A stretch of DNA of 64,000 bases, from contig CP137669.1 of the NCBI GenBank assembly GCA_037976565.1, forward strand, positions 36,482,912 through 36,546,911, read 5' to 3'. The DNA comes from Mesocentrotus franciscanus. Taxonomy: Eukaryota > Echinodermata > Echinoidea > Camarodonta > Strongylocentrotidae. Shown one piece after another: positions 10,956 through 25,000 of this stretch. A program made the position numbers and the translations under genes. Position 1 is the stretch's first letter. Every line of letters begins with the position of its first letter. The notes beneath the pieces were generated by a model. That model saw only the letters and a list, made by a program, of their open reading frames with translations, was not told the DNA's origin and ran no database searches.

Positions 10956-12921
10956 TAATCTCTCCCTCTAATCTCCACCCTCTGATCTAAATTAGTTGTA
11001 GAAATAAATCTTTTTTTTTTTAATTTAAATGTAAATAGAACAATCTTATAACCACTTACGAATTATATTATAGACTAGTCTGTGGAAAAGTAAAAATTAC
11101 ACTGACGCCGCAAAGCTACCATAGCTTTTAATCATGGCGAAGCGTAAGTCAACGTGTAATTTGTGAGTCTGATTTTCTCAGTTTCTATATTTTGATCATT
11201 GCGATGGCATTGGTATCTTTTGTTGCTGTTACTGTGTTGTATTGTTTCCGTAATTCAGATTTTCATTTCATTTTAGAATATAATGAAATTGTAAATAAAC
11301 TATTGGAAGACAGATACGAGTTCGAGTACGAGAGATAGAGTCGGTCAAGGCGCGAGGGACATTTTGAGAGTGAGATAGCTCAACTGAACTATTTGTGTGG
11401 TACCTATACCGTGGCGCTGCGCTAGTGGTGGTGACACTGGCAGCGCAGCGCATTGTTCCAGCCAGGCCAGGTCCATGACAAATGTTGGCTACGGCTCATT
11501 GTCACTGAATGAAAAAGAAAGGTGAAGAGTCCATGCCTGTAAATTTAAATTTTGTGGCTATATCATGAAATAAGAAATCGCTAATTCATTCTTTGTTCAA
11601 ATAAGCCGCCAAAGCACTAGTCTCTAGACTCTATCAGTCTATGTCTATGACTATGAGTATGACTATGATACTCTATGATGATTATGAAAGAGGGGGAATT
11701 AACTTAGTTTAAGTCAAGACAAGAGTATAAAGTGAAGTCTGGACTGTAAGACTAAGACCTTGTCACCATTGTTTTTTAAATAAAGTTCATGGCAGCCAAG
11801 TTCACTAATAATAATTAGTGAATGAGTGGTTTCATATTTCAGAAGATAATCACAATGCCTTAAATATGACCCTTTTGGGGGACGTAATAGACAAATGTGG
11901 GTTCCTCTTCGCAAATTGAAGAAAAAAATGGAATGTGTAACAAAACTTGTGACTGTTTTTTAATAATTTTTGTTTGCCCAGCCTCGGTTTGCTTGTTTTT
12001 GGAAAAGGAAAATGATTGAATTGAAGTTTGAATATCACTCTTTGCAAATGTGATGACCAGGGCATTTGATTTATTTACATCACAATTATGCGCAAGGTTA
12101 TCTAGGTAAGATTATTGCAAAATCTTGTAATATATCAGTTACAGTGGCATGACTAGGGTGGCTTTCTGATAGGAGAATGTTTCAAACTTGTGTGGGAATT
12201 TCAGAAAAGCAGGATTGCTGGATACTAAGGTGCAAAAAAAGAAGAAAAAAAGAAGAAAACCTGAAATTCTACTTTCAAAGTGGTGGAGATCCGATGGAAG
12301 GGTATTATTTTGAAAGTCTATGTTATTGGAACATCCTAGGCATTTCCCCCCAACTTAAGCCAATTACACTGCCATATAATCTTTGCACCCTAAACTTGCT
12401 CAAGTCAAATGCAGCCATGGTTGTGTGAGTATGAACTGGGTAGTGTTTAAAGAAACTGTTGTAAGTCTAATTCATTCCAACTCCCTGGTCTAATGTTTGG
12501 TTTGAGAGCATATCATTACCGTAATGGGGCATAGTCACAGAAATATGATTTTGTTCAATGCTTTTATTTTTTACCCTTATCCTAGAACTTTTAACCTTTT
12601 TTTTTTTTTGGGGGGGGGGGACTTGTTGGAAAGTTGTGACTAGCTTGTTGGCCACTGTAGCCATACAAACACTTCCCATTGAAAATGACCTGGCAATGCT
12701 CTTGAAAATTCCTTAACTAGATTCTAGATTTTGGATAGTAGATTCTATCAAAGAGGAGTCCTGAGTGGTATTTATAGCAGCTTAACTGTACCATCTGTAC
12801 TTGGTCCTGCAGGATGTTATGCAAATAAAAACATTTATAACAAAAATACATATTCATCTTTGATTTATAACCAACTCATTCCGCTATTGTTTGCTCTTTT
12901 TTTATATTTGCATCTAGAAAT
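8954..12921. other. Intergenic region between divergent PH-domain gene and GANAB
   Basis: No coding exon could be supported. The stretch should hold both promoters and any 5' non-coding exons. GC-richer segments near 9000-9330 and 11100-11460 are candidate promoter or first-exon regions. Just before the GANAB ATG, a pyrimidine-rich run ending CATCTAG could be an acceptor, so GANAB may have a spliced 5' UTR. Between 9890 and 10915 several 'GGGGCAC'-rich phrases look like an old degraded repeat. A (AAT)/(GAT) microsatellite lies at about 10157-10202 and a (CT) run at 10924-10950. Confidence 0.5.
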
Positions 12922-13034
12922 ATGGCTTTCATGCAGTTGTCTATGATTGGCCTCGCCCTTGTGCTACTGTTTGTACCTGGTCATGCAGTCGACAAGTCCA
13001 ACTTCAAAACTGTTGATCAGTGTGGATTCGCAAG
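12922..13034 (+). CDS. GANAB: GANAB exon 1: start codon and signal peptide
   Basis: The ATG opens [20 protein letters not shown], a hydrophobic signal peptide with probable cleavage near [16 protein letters not shown], the conserved start of the mature enzyme, follows. Donor is AG/GTAAGT. Two further in-frame Met codons (positions 4 and 8) lie inside the signal sequence; the first is chosen because it gives the fullest hydrophobic leader. Confidence 0.9.
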
Positions 13035-16000
13035 GTAAGTTAACAAAATCAGATACTTTGAATCTATCTCACAGTGTGTCCATGTAAATGAAATTAGGGT
13101 TAAAAAAAGAAGAGAACGGTGACCAAAATGTAGTTGGATCAGCACTTTTAAAATATCCTGATACGAATATGAATGCAATATTTGATTTGTGATTGAAATG
13201 TGCGAAATTACATTCTATTTTGAATTATAGCCATCAACAAAGTACATGCAGTTCTACTTTTTATATCAACTAGTAATAACTTGTAATTATGTATAGCACA
13301 TATCCGATTGCAAGCAGCTGCTCAAAGTGCTACAGTGAAATGTGACCCCAGCTATATCTTGTGGCCAGATATGTAGCACTATACCAGTTACCCATTTGAA
13401 ACTTGGTGGGGAGTACCAAATAGGGATTCAAACCCTTGATCCTTCAGTTGAAAGTCAGGTGACTGAATCACTTTACCACAGCACTTGCACATTTCAAAGG
13501 TCAGACCATTGTAATATTTGTTAAGGCACTCAGGCAGTGAACATTTCAATTCATGGATGACAAACGTGTTGTAAATCAGTCAGTCATAAATTATGACACT
13601 CACACTCACACTAGAAGATTGAATACAAATGTTGTTTAATGAATCCAAAATATTTTCAAGTTCCTGAGAAGGTCGTTGCACTGCCATTACATGCACATGA
13701 ATGATTTCTATATTACGCAAGATTGCTATCATGCATGCACATCTCAACATTCTAATTTTGTTTAAGGCATCGCTCAGTACTGGATTGGGGTTTTACGTTA
13801 GGTTTAGGGTTAGGATCAGGGTTCATTATAGTGTTTGGTCCAGAGGTGAAGGCGCATGCCCTTTTCTTTGCAAACAAGAGAGTATAATCATATGGTCTTT
13901 GGTACACTTTAATATATATATTGGTTATTGAAGGCTATTGAGTGTGGAGCAATGGCTGCGAAAGCGTGAGTAAAACAACCGTGACATCCAAGAAATCAAA
14001 TCAAACAAACCCAAGTAAACATATCTTGTATCTCCCTACAGGCGGCACAAAGACATCCCTGAAGGCCAGTCACCCTATGCAGCCGTCCTAGATTCCTTCC
14101 ACATCGAGGATGATGGGGTGATGCGGGGAAACATCCTCAACACCAAGAATGGTGTCCTGCTCAGTCTAGAGGTCTTTGGCCTTGAGGATAGAATGGTCCG
14201 GTTCAAGGTCAACGAACTGAGTCCTATTAGACCAAGATACGAGGTCCCGGATGTACTGGTCGTAGAACCAACCCCAATCAGGTACAGTATAGTGTGTAAA
14301 GTGTCATTGTTGCACATGACATGGTAAACTGCCTAAACCAAAACGGCAGCAGGGATAATTTCACATGTAAGTGAATGACAAGTTGGGTAAAAGAAGCTGT
14401 GTTTAACAAAGGCCTCTGTCCATACTCATATAATCTATGGGATATTACATATGGTTTTGTGATACGCTCTTCCTTTTTCTCATGATATTTTGCTGTAGCT
14501 CTTCTTAGTTTGAGGCAGTTTAAAAGGTTTTGTTTAAACAAGGCTTAAGGGCTTAACAGGATTTATTTTGTAATCTTTTAATGTTCAGATGCCCTTGCAA
14601 AATATGGAATACATTCCGTTATGAATGAAGAAGATTTTGTGCTGCATCTTTTGCCAAATACCATACTATCCATTTAATCTGTGGACACAATAATATAATA
14701 TATTGCAGCTCTGGAACTGAAGGAAATTCAAAGAGAGCTCTTGTGAAAAAATGTTGCATATGGCTTGTAATGTTCAAGTTGTTATAATAGTTGAATGGTG
14801 GACAAGCATTTAAAGAATAGGCTTTAAAATCAGCTTGGTCTTGTTTGAAGTTGTTGATGATCATTTCATGAATCGATCCACCACCCATCCAATGTGAGAC
14901 TAATTGTCATCTCTTGTCTTTCCTTGTTTACCCCCCATGAAAGATGGATAATCAACAAGCAGGACTCCACGTCCATCGAGGCCACCACCAGCTCCGGCAT
15001 CACGGTGCTGCTCTCCTCGGAGCCGTTCCGCATGGACTTCTACGACAACAAGCAGCTCGTCTTCAGTATCAACCCTAGAGGGCTCATGAAGTTTGAACAT
15101 CAGCGGGAAAGGAGAAAGTAAGATCAAATGAAATTCAGGGAGCTCGGCAAAAAGGAATCGAGTAAAAAACTTGCCATGGCCAAAATACTGTGGTGGTGGG
15201 ATGTGCAATGTTTTGTAGTTATTCTTTCCTATGTAAAATGATTTTTGCATCCTTTTATATGTCTGTGTATTTTTCACATACTGGTGCTATATTCTATTTT
15301 TATAATTCTGAATCTATTTGCCTGTTGTCAGGGTTGGATAAATTTTAAAAAGTTCCTGGTCTTGATTTGTATTTATATTTGATATGTGTGCATTATAGAT
15401 TCATTTGATTTATTTCAGAGTATTAATTTGAATCTATCTTGAGTGTAGGCGCGGTGTGTTTGATGACCAAGTAGTATTCTATATGTAACTTTGATACTGA
15501 GGAGAGTGATAAGTAGGTGAAAGTTAGGCCTAGTAGTAGTTTGAATGTTGGTTGCTTAGATAATATAAGATAAGATACTTTCAAAAGATGAATCTTATCC
15601 AATGTAGGAAAACGACCCTGTTCATTTAGGTTACGATTGCTTTCTATTTAGTAATTGTCAAGGGGTAGTTTTTTTGAGAGAGGGTGTGTTTTCTCATGCA
15701 GGGCATGACAATATTGGGTTAATTTACAAGGATCCTTCAAATTGTACTTAGAACCCCCAAGAATTCAAAATGTGACAGGGGGGCACTTAGTGGTAGATTA
15801 ACATTAAATGCCAGGAATGACAATTGAGGCTCAACAGGTTAAGTTACAAAAATAGAACTAGATTGTGATACCGAAGATGATTAAATTGATTGAAAGAGGA
15901 AACAATTTAGTTTTTTTTTCAACTGAAGCATGCACTTCACTAGAAAATAAAAACAATGCTCCAAACTCTTCCAGTTTCTTTTTTCAGAACATCTTTATGA

Positions 16001-19000
16001 TTTTATGATTTCACATATTTTTCATATTCAGATTTTTATGATTTTTTCTTCCAGCCGATCATCTTGCTGGTATACCAAGCATGCTACTTCATACCTGAGC
16101 TTTAAAGATATTTTTCTTCAGACATATTTTACCTGTTCTTCATCGTTCATTTTCTGTAGACCTACTGTACAGATCTTGTACATACTACTTCAACAGCATA
16201 GAATATAGTACCAGTTTAATACCATCAGTAAATTGCATTTTGATAGTTAATATTCTTGAATATGTTTACTCTCTTCTGACAATATGTTGAATTAATAAAT
16301 TTGGTGAGAAAAAAAGAAGAAAGGGGTCCATACAACTTTAGGTAATTTGAATGATGGCTGTGAAAGGAAAAGAAAATAAAAAATTCCTAAAAAATAGAAT
16401 TCTTTTTGGTCTGACTGGTACTATGATAGTATAGCTTTGATGTTGTTCGCTCCGGCATATATATGCACTTTTTTTACCATCCTCCATTGTGTCCCTGAAT
16501 TGTTGAAACAGTAGTTTCGGTGCTTAGAGTAGATTTGAATCCTGCCTTGTTGATGTGTGTGTTTATTCCTCTGCGTGCTAAACTCTTCTTTTCCTGTTTC
16601 AATTGCATTGTGTATCAAGCTAAATTTATTTCGTCTATCAGAAACTGTTGAGGAATATGAATTCATTGTGCAAGCTTTAAAAAAAACCAATAATATAAAA
16701 AGCTCACTAGCATGACGTTTGAATAATAGATAAGCTCATAGATATAAAGCATCCACAGGACAGATGAAGAGCAGGGCATCGTTTCACAAAACCCTCATAA
16801 GTACAAGTTCACCGACATCCCATTGATAATCGTGTATTGGAATTGACACGCCTTTCAATTTGATGTCCACGAACTTGTACTTATGACAGTTTCGTGAAAC
16901 GATGCCGAGTATACTAACAAGATGTACTCCTTTTAGAACTAATATTTCTTGTTTATCGTGCTAAATCAAGTGGCAGACTCACCATGTACCATGATTCATG
17001 GCAGCATTGTGTGTGCAGTAATGTTTTTCTGTACAAATTCAGATCAGAATTTTTTTTAATTATTTTTTTTTTACTGCAATTCATTTCATTTCATTTCATT
17101 TCCACATTCCACTTAAAAAAAACTTTCAAGTACACTATAATGTACATTATAAAATACAAAGGAATACATGTATAAAGAGGCAAACAATTAAGTGACAAAG
17201 GGGGAAATAATGAGTAAAGATGATTACCCAGGAATTGTATGATTTCATCTGTTTGTGACAGTGTGTGCATACATTAATTGACATCTTTTCAGAGTTGATA
17301 TGACCGTCATGATGATTTGACGGGACAAAACCTTGTTTATTGGCATGAAATGATATTTGAAAGAAAGGAATCAGTAAAAAATCTACTGCATGGACATGGC
17401 CCATTTTAGTGCATTATTTCATGAGGCACTTGTAAAACACATATCGTCGCTGGGGTGACAAGACCTTGTATCTCAAAATTTGGGGAAAATCCCTTTTTTT
17501 ATTTTAATGACTAGATGATCCTTCAAGTGATGACCTATCCTAATCCCAGCTCTCTATCTCCAAAAATGAAGCCACTACACCAAGTCAAAGGGAAGCCTAT
17601 CCCATCGGATACAGTGTTATGGCAGCCATATTTTTTACTCTCCTGAACATTTAACTTTTGTTGAGATACGAGGTTTTGTCGCCCCAGCAGCGATATTGTC
17701 ATTGTACATTCCTGTTCAGTACACACCCATAAGGTATAATCTTTCTGTATCATGCATGTGATTTAACCATAGTCTGCCATTGTCTGTGCGTGTCTTCTGA
17801 TACACTGATAACATTCTGTGTGAATTCATGTCCCTGCATGCCAGATAGTAAATGTATTACATTACATTTTGATGTACCTGTGTTGTACAGTCAAACCTGC
17901 TTTACTGACCACCTGTCTACAAAGACCACCTGTCTACAAAGACCACATTTTTTGTTTCCCTTGAAAATGGTTTCTCATTGAAGCATGTACTAAAGGAACC
18001 TGTCTACAAAGACCACCTGTCTACAAAGACCACTTTTTGTGTTTCCCTTGGGCGGTCGCTATAGACAGGTTTGACTGTACTTGTAACGTAAGCATGATAC
18101 CTGAAACAATGTAAGGGTTGTTAGACATCCAATACTCAAATGCCAGCCAATAGTGTAATGCACAGTCTGAGTTGCCAAATAGCAGATTTTCAGTTTTTTT
18201 ATACCTCTGCCCACCAAATGTGGGTCCTCTGTGCATTCCTTCATCCCACTTTCTTCAAATTCATGTTATTGCGATATCACAGGAACCATGTGACGTATAA
18301 AGCTCAAACTCGGTGCTAGTATTCATTGCCATTGAGAGACAAACTGAGTAGGGTAACAAAGTGATCAGATTTTGGGGTCATTCATAGGTCATGACAGTCA
18401 ATTTGCATGGCATTGCAGGTCATTGCCTTCATCTAATTATGCATGCATGGAAATAATTAATCCATTGTATTAACATCTTATCTTATTTATCAAATCAACG
18501 AACATGACAATTGCAATACTGCATAATCAAATGGTAAATGGGTTAATTGCCTATTCAAAATGGTGAACATATTAATTGTCTAATCAAAATGATGAACATG
18601 TTAATCGCCTAATCAAAATGGTGAACAATAAGAATATTAATTACATTCTACTGAGGATGTGCGGTGTCTGACAACCCATAACCTGTCTTACCATTAACAT
18701 ATTATCCTAGCTCTTTGGACCAGGGTGAAGAAGGCCCTGGTCTACTTGACCTTGCTAAAGATGCAATTCTTGATTTGGTTGGTTACAGATCCGTGGAAGA
18801 CCAAGACCAGCCGGTGAGTACTACTCTCGCTTTTAGTCTCTCAAATATTTAGCATCACAGAATATTTCCAAAGACAAGCTCTTAGCCTTTTCTCACATTT
18901 TCTACTGAAATTTGCAGTTACCCTTGTTTTTGACCATTTGCTTTATTTTCTGTCGCTTTTGCAACAGTACAAAAATAGTAAATCTATTTCAATTACTGCA

Positions 19001-22000
19001 ATGAAAATTATATTGATATTTATACTTCACCTTTTGCAGATAGTGATGAAAAATGTGTGTGGTTTGTCAGTAATGGCTATATATTAGTAATTATTTATAG
19101 AGAATTTATATTTCTTATAGCTGCTTTTGTATTCCGGTGATATTTATTCATTCTTATGTTATATTTTGAAGATTGCAAATAAAAATTATGGAGCATGATT
19201 CTTTGCAATACAATTTTCACTTCTGGATACTTAGTTTACTTTAAGTATATATAGTAAATAAAAGATAGGTGGAGGGGGAAAGAATCACAAAATCCTTTGA
19301 ATTACAAAGGGTCGTATTTATTTTCATTTCTTTTTGCTTGCTTCAATATTGCATGCACTTCTTGGCCCTGTTGTGCATACAGTTGTGAGTGATCACAAGA
19401 TGCAGTCAGCTTTACTTTCCTTCTTGCCAGGCTCCAGCTTTCAACCATGTTGATATAGGCACACATTTATATGGTATTTTTGCAAGGATGACCTTCAATT
19501 GTTGAAATCCTGTTGAAATCCTGGTCTATTGCTTATGCCCTCAGGCAGTCATTTTATTTTTCATAGTTTCTCTCAACCCAGGTGATGTGAATACATGTAC
19601 ATATATGTACATGTAAGCACATTTACATTTCTTTGTTTGCTTTTAGTGCTGTGTTTTAACAAAAAATCTTCCTAGCTGAAACCTGAGCAAAAAGTTTTCA
19701 ATTTGCTAAATTAATAGTATTTTGCAGTGTTCCAAAGCTGACTATTATTATAGGGACATCTTGATTGGTTAAAAAAAACTTAAAATGGAAAGAAAAGCGC
19801 TTAATTGCAACTTGTGAAAACTTGCAACAGCCAACAGGGCCCATTTCTTCTGTAATCCTTGGGGTTGTTTGATGAGTAGTTGAGCACATGATTTGAAATG
19901 GCTCCTTGTGTTGATCAGGCGGAGGGTGAAGAGGAGGTGGAGAATGTGGAGCCGGTGGAGGAGGAGGAGCCGGAGGAGGAGGAGGAGGAGCCTGAGGAGC
20001 CAGATATGTGGGAAGAGACCTTCAAATCACATACCGACAGGAAACCATACGGTGAGTCCATGTTTGCTGAAAGCTTCTTAAATACTGGAGGATTTCATGA
20101 AGTCTATGTGTAATAAGAATGGCTTTGGGGCTTCTTCCGGATGACATGTCATTAGTGTTCTCTCAACAATTATAAATAATAAGCAATTTGATTGTAAATT
20201 CAATTTTTGTACTCCTGCCTTTCCATATGCTCATTCCAGTATGCAAATATTTGACAGAGATGACAAAGTCAAAGAGGAAAAGAAGAAGTTAATTTTGATG
20301 GAAACCAAGTAGTCTAAATATCATACGGCGGTCTCCTGCACTTTTCCACAGATAGTTAGGATAATACTTCAAATTCATAATACTATATTATAGAAATATT
20401 AAGTGTGTTACTATATGTATATATATCAATCACATTTTGACATGAAGTCATCATTGTTAGCATATTTGTATTATACCTTATGTTTACGTGTTCATTGTAT
20501 AAATTCAGTTATTGTATTGGGGAAAAATGCAGAAACAAAAAAAGTAAAATGTGTGCATGTTGTGAAATCAAATAGATTGATGGCATATAATTCAACCGCG
20601 GCTGTTGAAACATTTGTAGTACATATGTACATAAGATATCCACTGGTTGTAGCATGGATATCTTTCAACACTCCAATAATCGGGCTTCTTGGCAAGAAAT
20701 CGCTTACCCTTTGCTTCAAATTGAATGAAATGTGGTCGTGCAGCATGTCAGTGATTGATTTTGGAAAATCAAAACAATTTTGCAGGTACATGTATTGACT
20801 CATTAAAAAAACAATTGTCGGTACTCCTGTCACTAGATATACTGTGGTATTATTGTCTGAGCTACCCCGTACTTGGTAATTAGCACCTACAGTGTAGGGT
20901 GTAATATGTACTGGCAAGAACGCTGCTTACAATGGATCCAATGTTGTTTCATTTCTGCAGGTCCTTCATCGATTGGACTGGACTTCTCCTTTCCAGGTTT
21001 TGAGCATGTCTACGGAATCCCAGAACATGCTGATTCTCTTGCCCTCAAGGCAACAGGGTATGATATCAGTTAGAGATAAATCATTTTGGGGGACTTGATT
21101 TTTACCTTTGAAAACTTTCATGGAAAATAAAGTCAGTGCACAATTTTTTTCTGTAATTACAAGAAGTACAAGGCAGTGAACAAAAATATACATGAGTCGA
21201 GTGGTGAGCAATTTAGCTAAGGCAATTTAAGCTCTTGTGAGGTCCAAAAGAGTTCTGGTAAACTGAAAAAAAAACACTTCTGGTTTAAACAAAAAACTCC
21301 AATATAATACTTTATAATCATTCTAAGAAAATCATACTTTTCTGTCAACAAATCCCAAAAGAGCTCAACAATAAGGGAAAAATATTTTTTACAGTGGTAC
21401 AAGGCGTGTAGCCAGCAGCAGAGGCACCTTGTGTGTGTGTATCTTTCGAAAAAGATATTTAGTCTAACATCTTTGTCGCATCTTGGCTATTAATGATAAG
21501 TGCAACAGACTACCCTGTTTTGATAGAAGTGATTTTTTAACAGATAGCCTTCCGCCTGTAGGATGGGAGGGATTGTGCTGCTAATTATATATTTTTTACG
21601 AAGTTATGAGTATAACAAAGGTGCAAGTAAAAGAATGATCAACAATTTTCATTGGGGATAAATTTACCTGCCTTCTTGTATTGACAGTTCATATCACCAA
21701 CATTACCGGTGCTACAATGTTCATTTAATCAGAGAGTATACAGTTAACTCTGCATTACTTGGAAGTGGCACAAGTTGAATTTTCCCTTAGTCAAACTAAT
21801 TTGTTTAAGCCAAACTATACAAAACATGTTTCATTTACACTTCTCAAGTCAAATTTTGCATAAGTCAAACTATTTTGTGCAGTCCCAACAGAGTCCACCT
21901 TGAGTTAATAGTATATTTATATGACAAGAGAAAGATAACCATTGGTACTGTTGATGAAATACTGTTTAAAAATTATACCTTCCCATGGAAATTGATTATG

Positions 22001-25000
22001 CAGACCGTCCGATCCGTATCGTCTTTACAATCTGGATGTATTTGAGTACGACTTGGACAAGCGCATGGCTCTCTATGGATCTGTACCTTTTATGCAAGCC
22101 CACAAGTAAGTTATTAGTAACTGAACTATCTTTACCTCTCACTAACCGTTGTGCTTTTCCTATGTGCCTTTCATGTTTGCTTTCTTTCTCTCCTTCTCTC
22201 TCTCTCTCTTTCTCTGTCTCTGTCTCTTTCTCTCTCTCTCTCTTTCTCTCTTTCTCTCTCTCTCTATGTCAATCTCTCTTTCTCTCTCCCCTCTTTCCCT
22301 TTTTCTCATGTCTTTTATTTGTTCACCCCAATATTGAATAAATCTTTTTATCTTATTACATTTGTGATATTAGTCTCTCTCTCTCTTCTATCTTAAAAAG
22401 TATTAATTTCACATTGCCTTCTTATACATTACATGTAGTTTGCGTTTTTATTATTGTTTGCCATTTCAGTGGGTAATGAACACTTTACCTTTTCCTGTGA
22501 TTATAATATTTGATACTGAGATATGAAGTGGGACATTGGATTGATGATTTATTTGTTTGATTATTTCTATTCTTTTTTTTTTTTTAGCAAGGAGAGGACA
22601 GTTGGGTTGTTTTGGCTGAATGCTGCTGAGACTTATATTGATATTTCATCTAACACTGCTGACAAGGTGAGATCAATTATATTTTATACTAAGACTACCG
22701 TTTATAAACTCCCTATTTTGTGTAGTTTAGTTGGCATTCTCGTAAAATAAACCACTGCTCATTCACTTTGTACGTAGTAGTTCATTACGTGTAATCCCTA
22801 AGGGTGATTCCAGCTCCCCATAGGCCTTTAATACATACAAGTGTGTCTGTACAGACTCCACCCTATTTCATGAGAAGGCCATTTTGTTGTTATTGTTGGT
22901 GCTGTTTGTTTTATTGTTTTTTTCTTGTTGCCTGTCTGCCCACCCATTTTCAAAAGTACCATGCAATAAGTCATCTGTAAATGAATTTTGTGTCAATCAA
23001 TCCTAAATGGTTGTATAGAGATATATTGTAAATTTTCAAGTAAAGCAACAAGGAGTTTTATAATAATCTGAAAATAAGTGATTTTCACCTTCTGTAGTAC
23101 GTCATTTTTTGTGCGTCCAATTTAGAAGTTTAGAGAACGTGGTGTGAGATTTAAGCTAATTAACAAACTTCTTATCACTGTGGGAAATAATATATTTAAA
23201 TGAAAGTTATTCAAACATTGAGGGCTTGGATAACTATTGATTGCCAGTTTGACAATTTCATACTTGGTTCTGTTCTTGTTCTAGTCTGTCTTTGGAAGAA
23301 TGTTTGACTACGTGAAAGGGGAGAGTGATGTCCCTCAGGTCGACACCCATTGGTACTCGGAGTCTGGTATCGTTGACACCTTCCTTCTCTTTGGACCTTC
23401 CCCAATGGATGTCTTATCTCAGTATACTACCCTCACTGGCAAGCCATTCCTTCCTCCAGTAAGTAAACTTCATCCATGTTGATGATATTTGTTAGTATAT
23501 GTAGTAATTGTGATTCTTTGGGGGGAATAAGCGAAGGGGGAGAGTGATGTCCCTCAGGTTTACACCCATCTCAGAGTCTGGTATCGATAACCTGACATTT
23601 GCTCCTGCGACAGTTGCTCCGAGCTTATTTCATCAAATGTATCGGGTTAGGGTTATGGGTGTAAATTAGGTTTTAGGTTTTAGTTTAGGGTTAGGGTTTA
23701 GGTATAGTGTTGGATTCAGGGTTAAAGTTGAGAATTTAGTTACTGTTAGCTATAGACACAATTAATCCCAGGAGCGGGTGTTTATAATCCTGGTAGCATC
23801 GACACTTTCTTTCTCTTCGGACCCTTCCTAATGGATGTCTTGTCTCAGTATACTACTCCCACTGACAGGCCATTCCTACTTCCAGTGAGGAACTCATCAC
23901 GTTTGTGAAAAGCAGTACTAGTAGCCGTAATAGTGCAGGGCTTGAAATATGTAGTAGTCGGCCAAACGACCAACTCAATTCTTGATCATCATGTTTGGGT
24001 GGCCACTTACACCTTTTAAAGATATCCCAGATGAGTGGGTACATATTCAGGCATAATTTGTATAATTTGTATGCCCTTACACGGCCAACGAAAATGGAAG
24101 CAAATATCTAGCAGATCCCACTGGGAAATTTAAAGAAGTAAATAGTAGAAGTAGTATTGGCTTTAGATGTAAATCTATGTATGCCATTTTATCAGTCCAT
24201 CTGATAGTTGAATATTATCAAAGTGAATTTTGTATGTTTCTTTGTTTACAGCTCTTTTCAATAGCATACCATCAGTGTCGCTGGAATTATAATGATGAAG
24301 AAGATGTTAAACAGTAAGTGTACCAAGATGATCAATTAAATTGATTAAATTGATTGAATTGTACCAATATGATGAAATTAATCAATTAAAGACCTGTTGC
24401 ACTCCTCTCCCTTTTTTTGAGGGGGGGGGGCAAAGTTACTTGAATGACTGATGTCTTTCACTAAACCATTTTATATAAAGGTAAAATAAGGAAAACAAAA
24501 CCAACTGGACAACTGGAGAGGTAAAATCATGATTGTCAGTTACTTACCCAACAGGTTTGATGACAGTATTCATTTTGTTTTGTTTTGTTTTGTGCTCAGC
24601 AACAGTGAGGAAAGGTTAAGAATATGGATGCAAGCCTTCAAGGTTATTCACATTACATTATTATCTCAGAAGTTTGACAGACACAGTAGATATTAATGTT
24701 GAAGTTGAATTAGTTAATTTATTTATTCAAGTAGTATCTGTAAGTTTGATAGACCTGATAAAATATTCATATATGTTACTATTTGATTATTAAATGCTAT
24801 GCCATATACGGGATCATAATGTTGCAAATGTTCAGTGATGTCTGAACAAGAAACAATCAAAGGCAATGGCATCATTGGCATGGCAGGGAAGAATTCGCTC
24901 GACTGTCGGAACCACTTAATCAACCCTCTGGAGCCGCGTGCAGCAAGGACTATTGCAATAGGAAGATATCAATACTTTTGTCTTTCTCATTTCAGAGTTG

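Noticed and set aside
22149..22396. Ser/Leu-rich open frames
   Set aside because: They are translations of a (TC)n tract.
23640..23730. Interstitial telomere repeat in GANAB intron 9
   Set aside because: GGGTTA-like units are too few and irregular for a telomere relic; similar text occurs at 13795-13825, so it is more likely part of a dispersed repeat.
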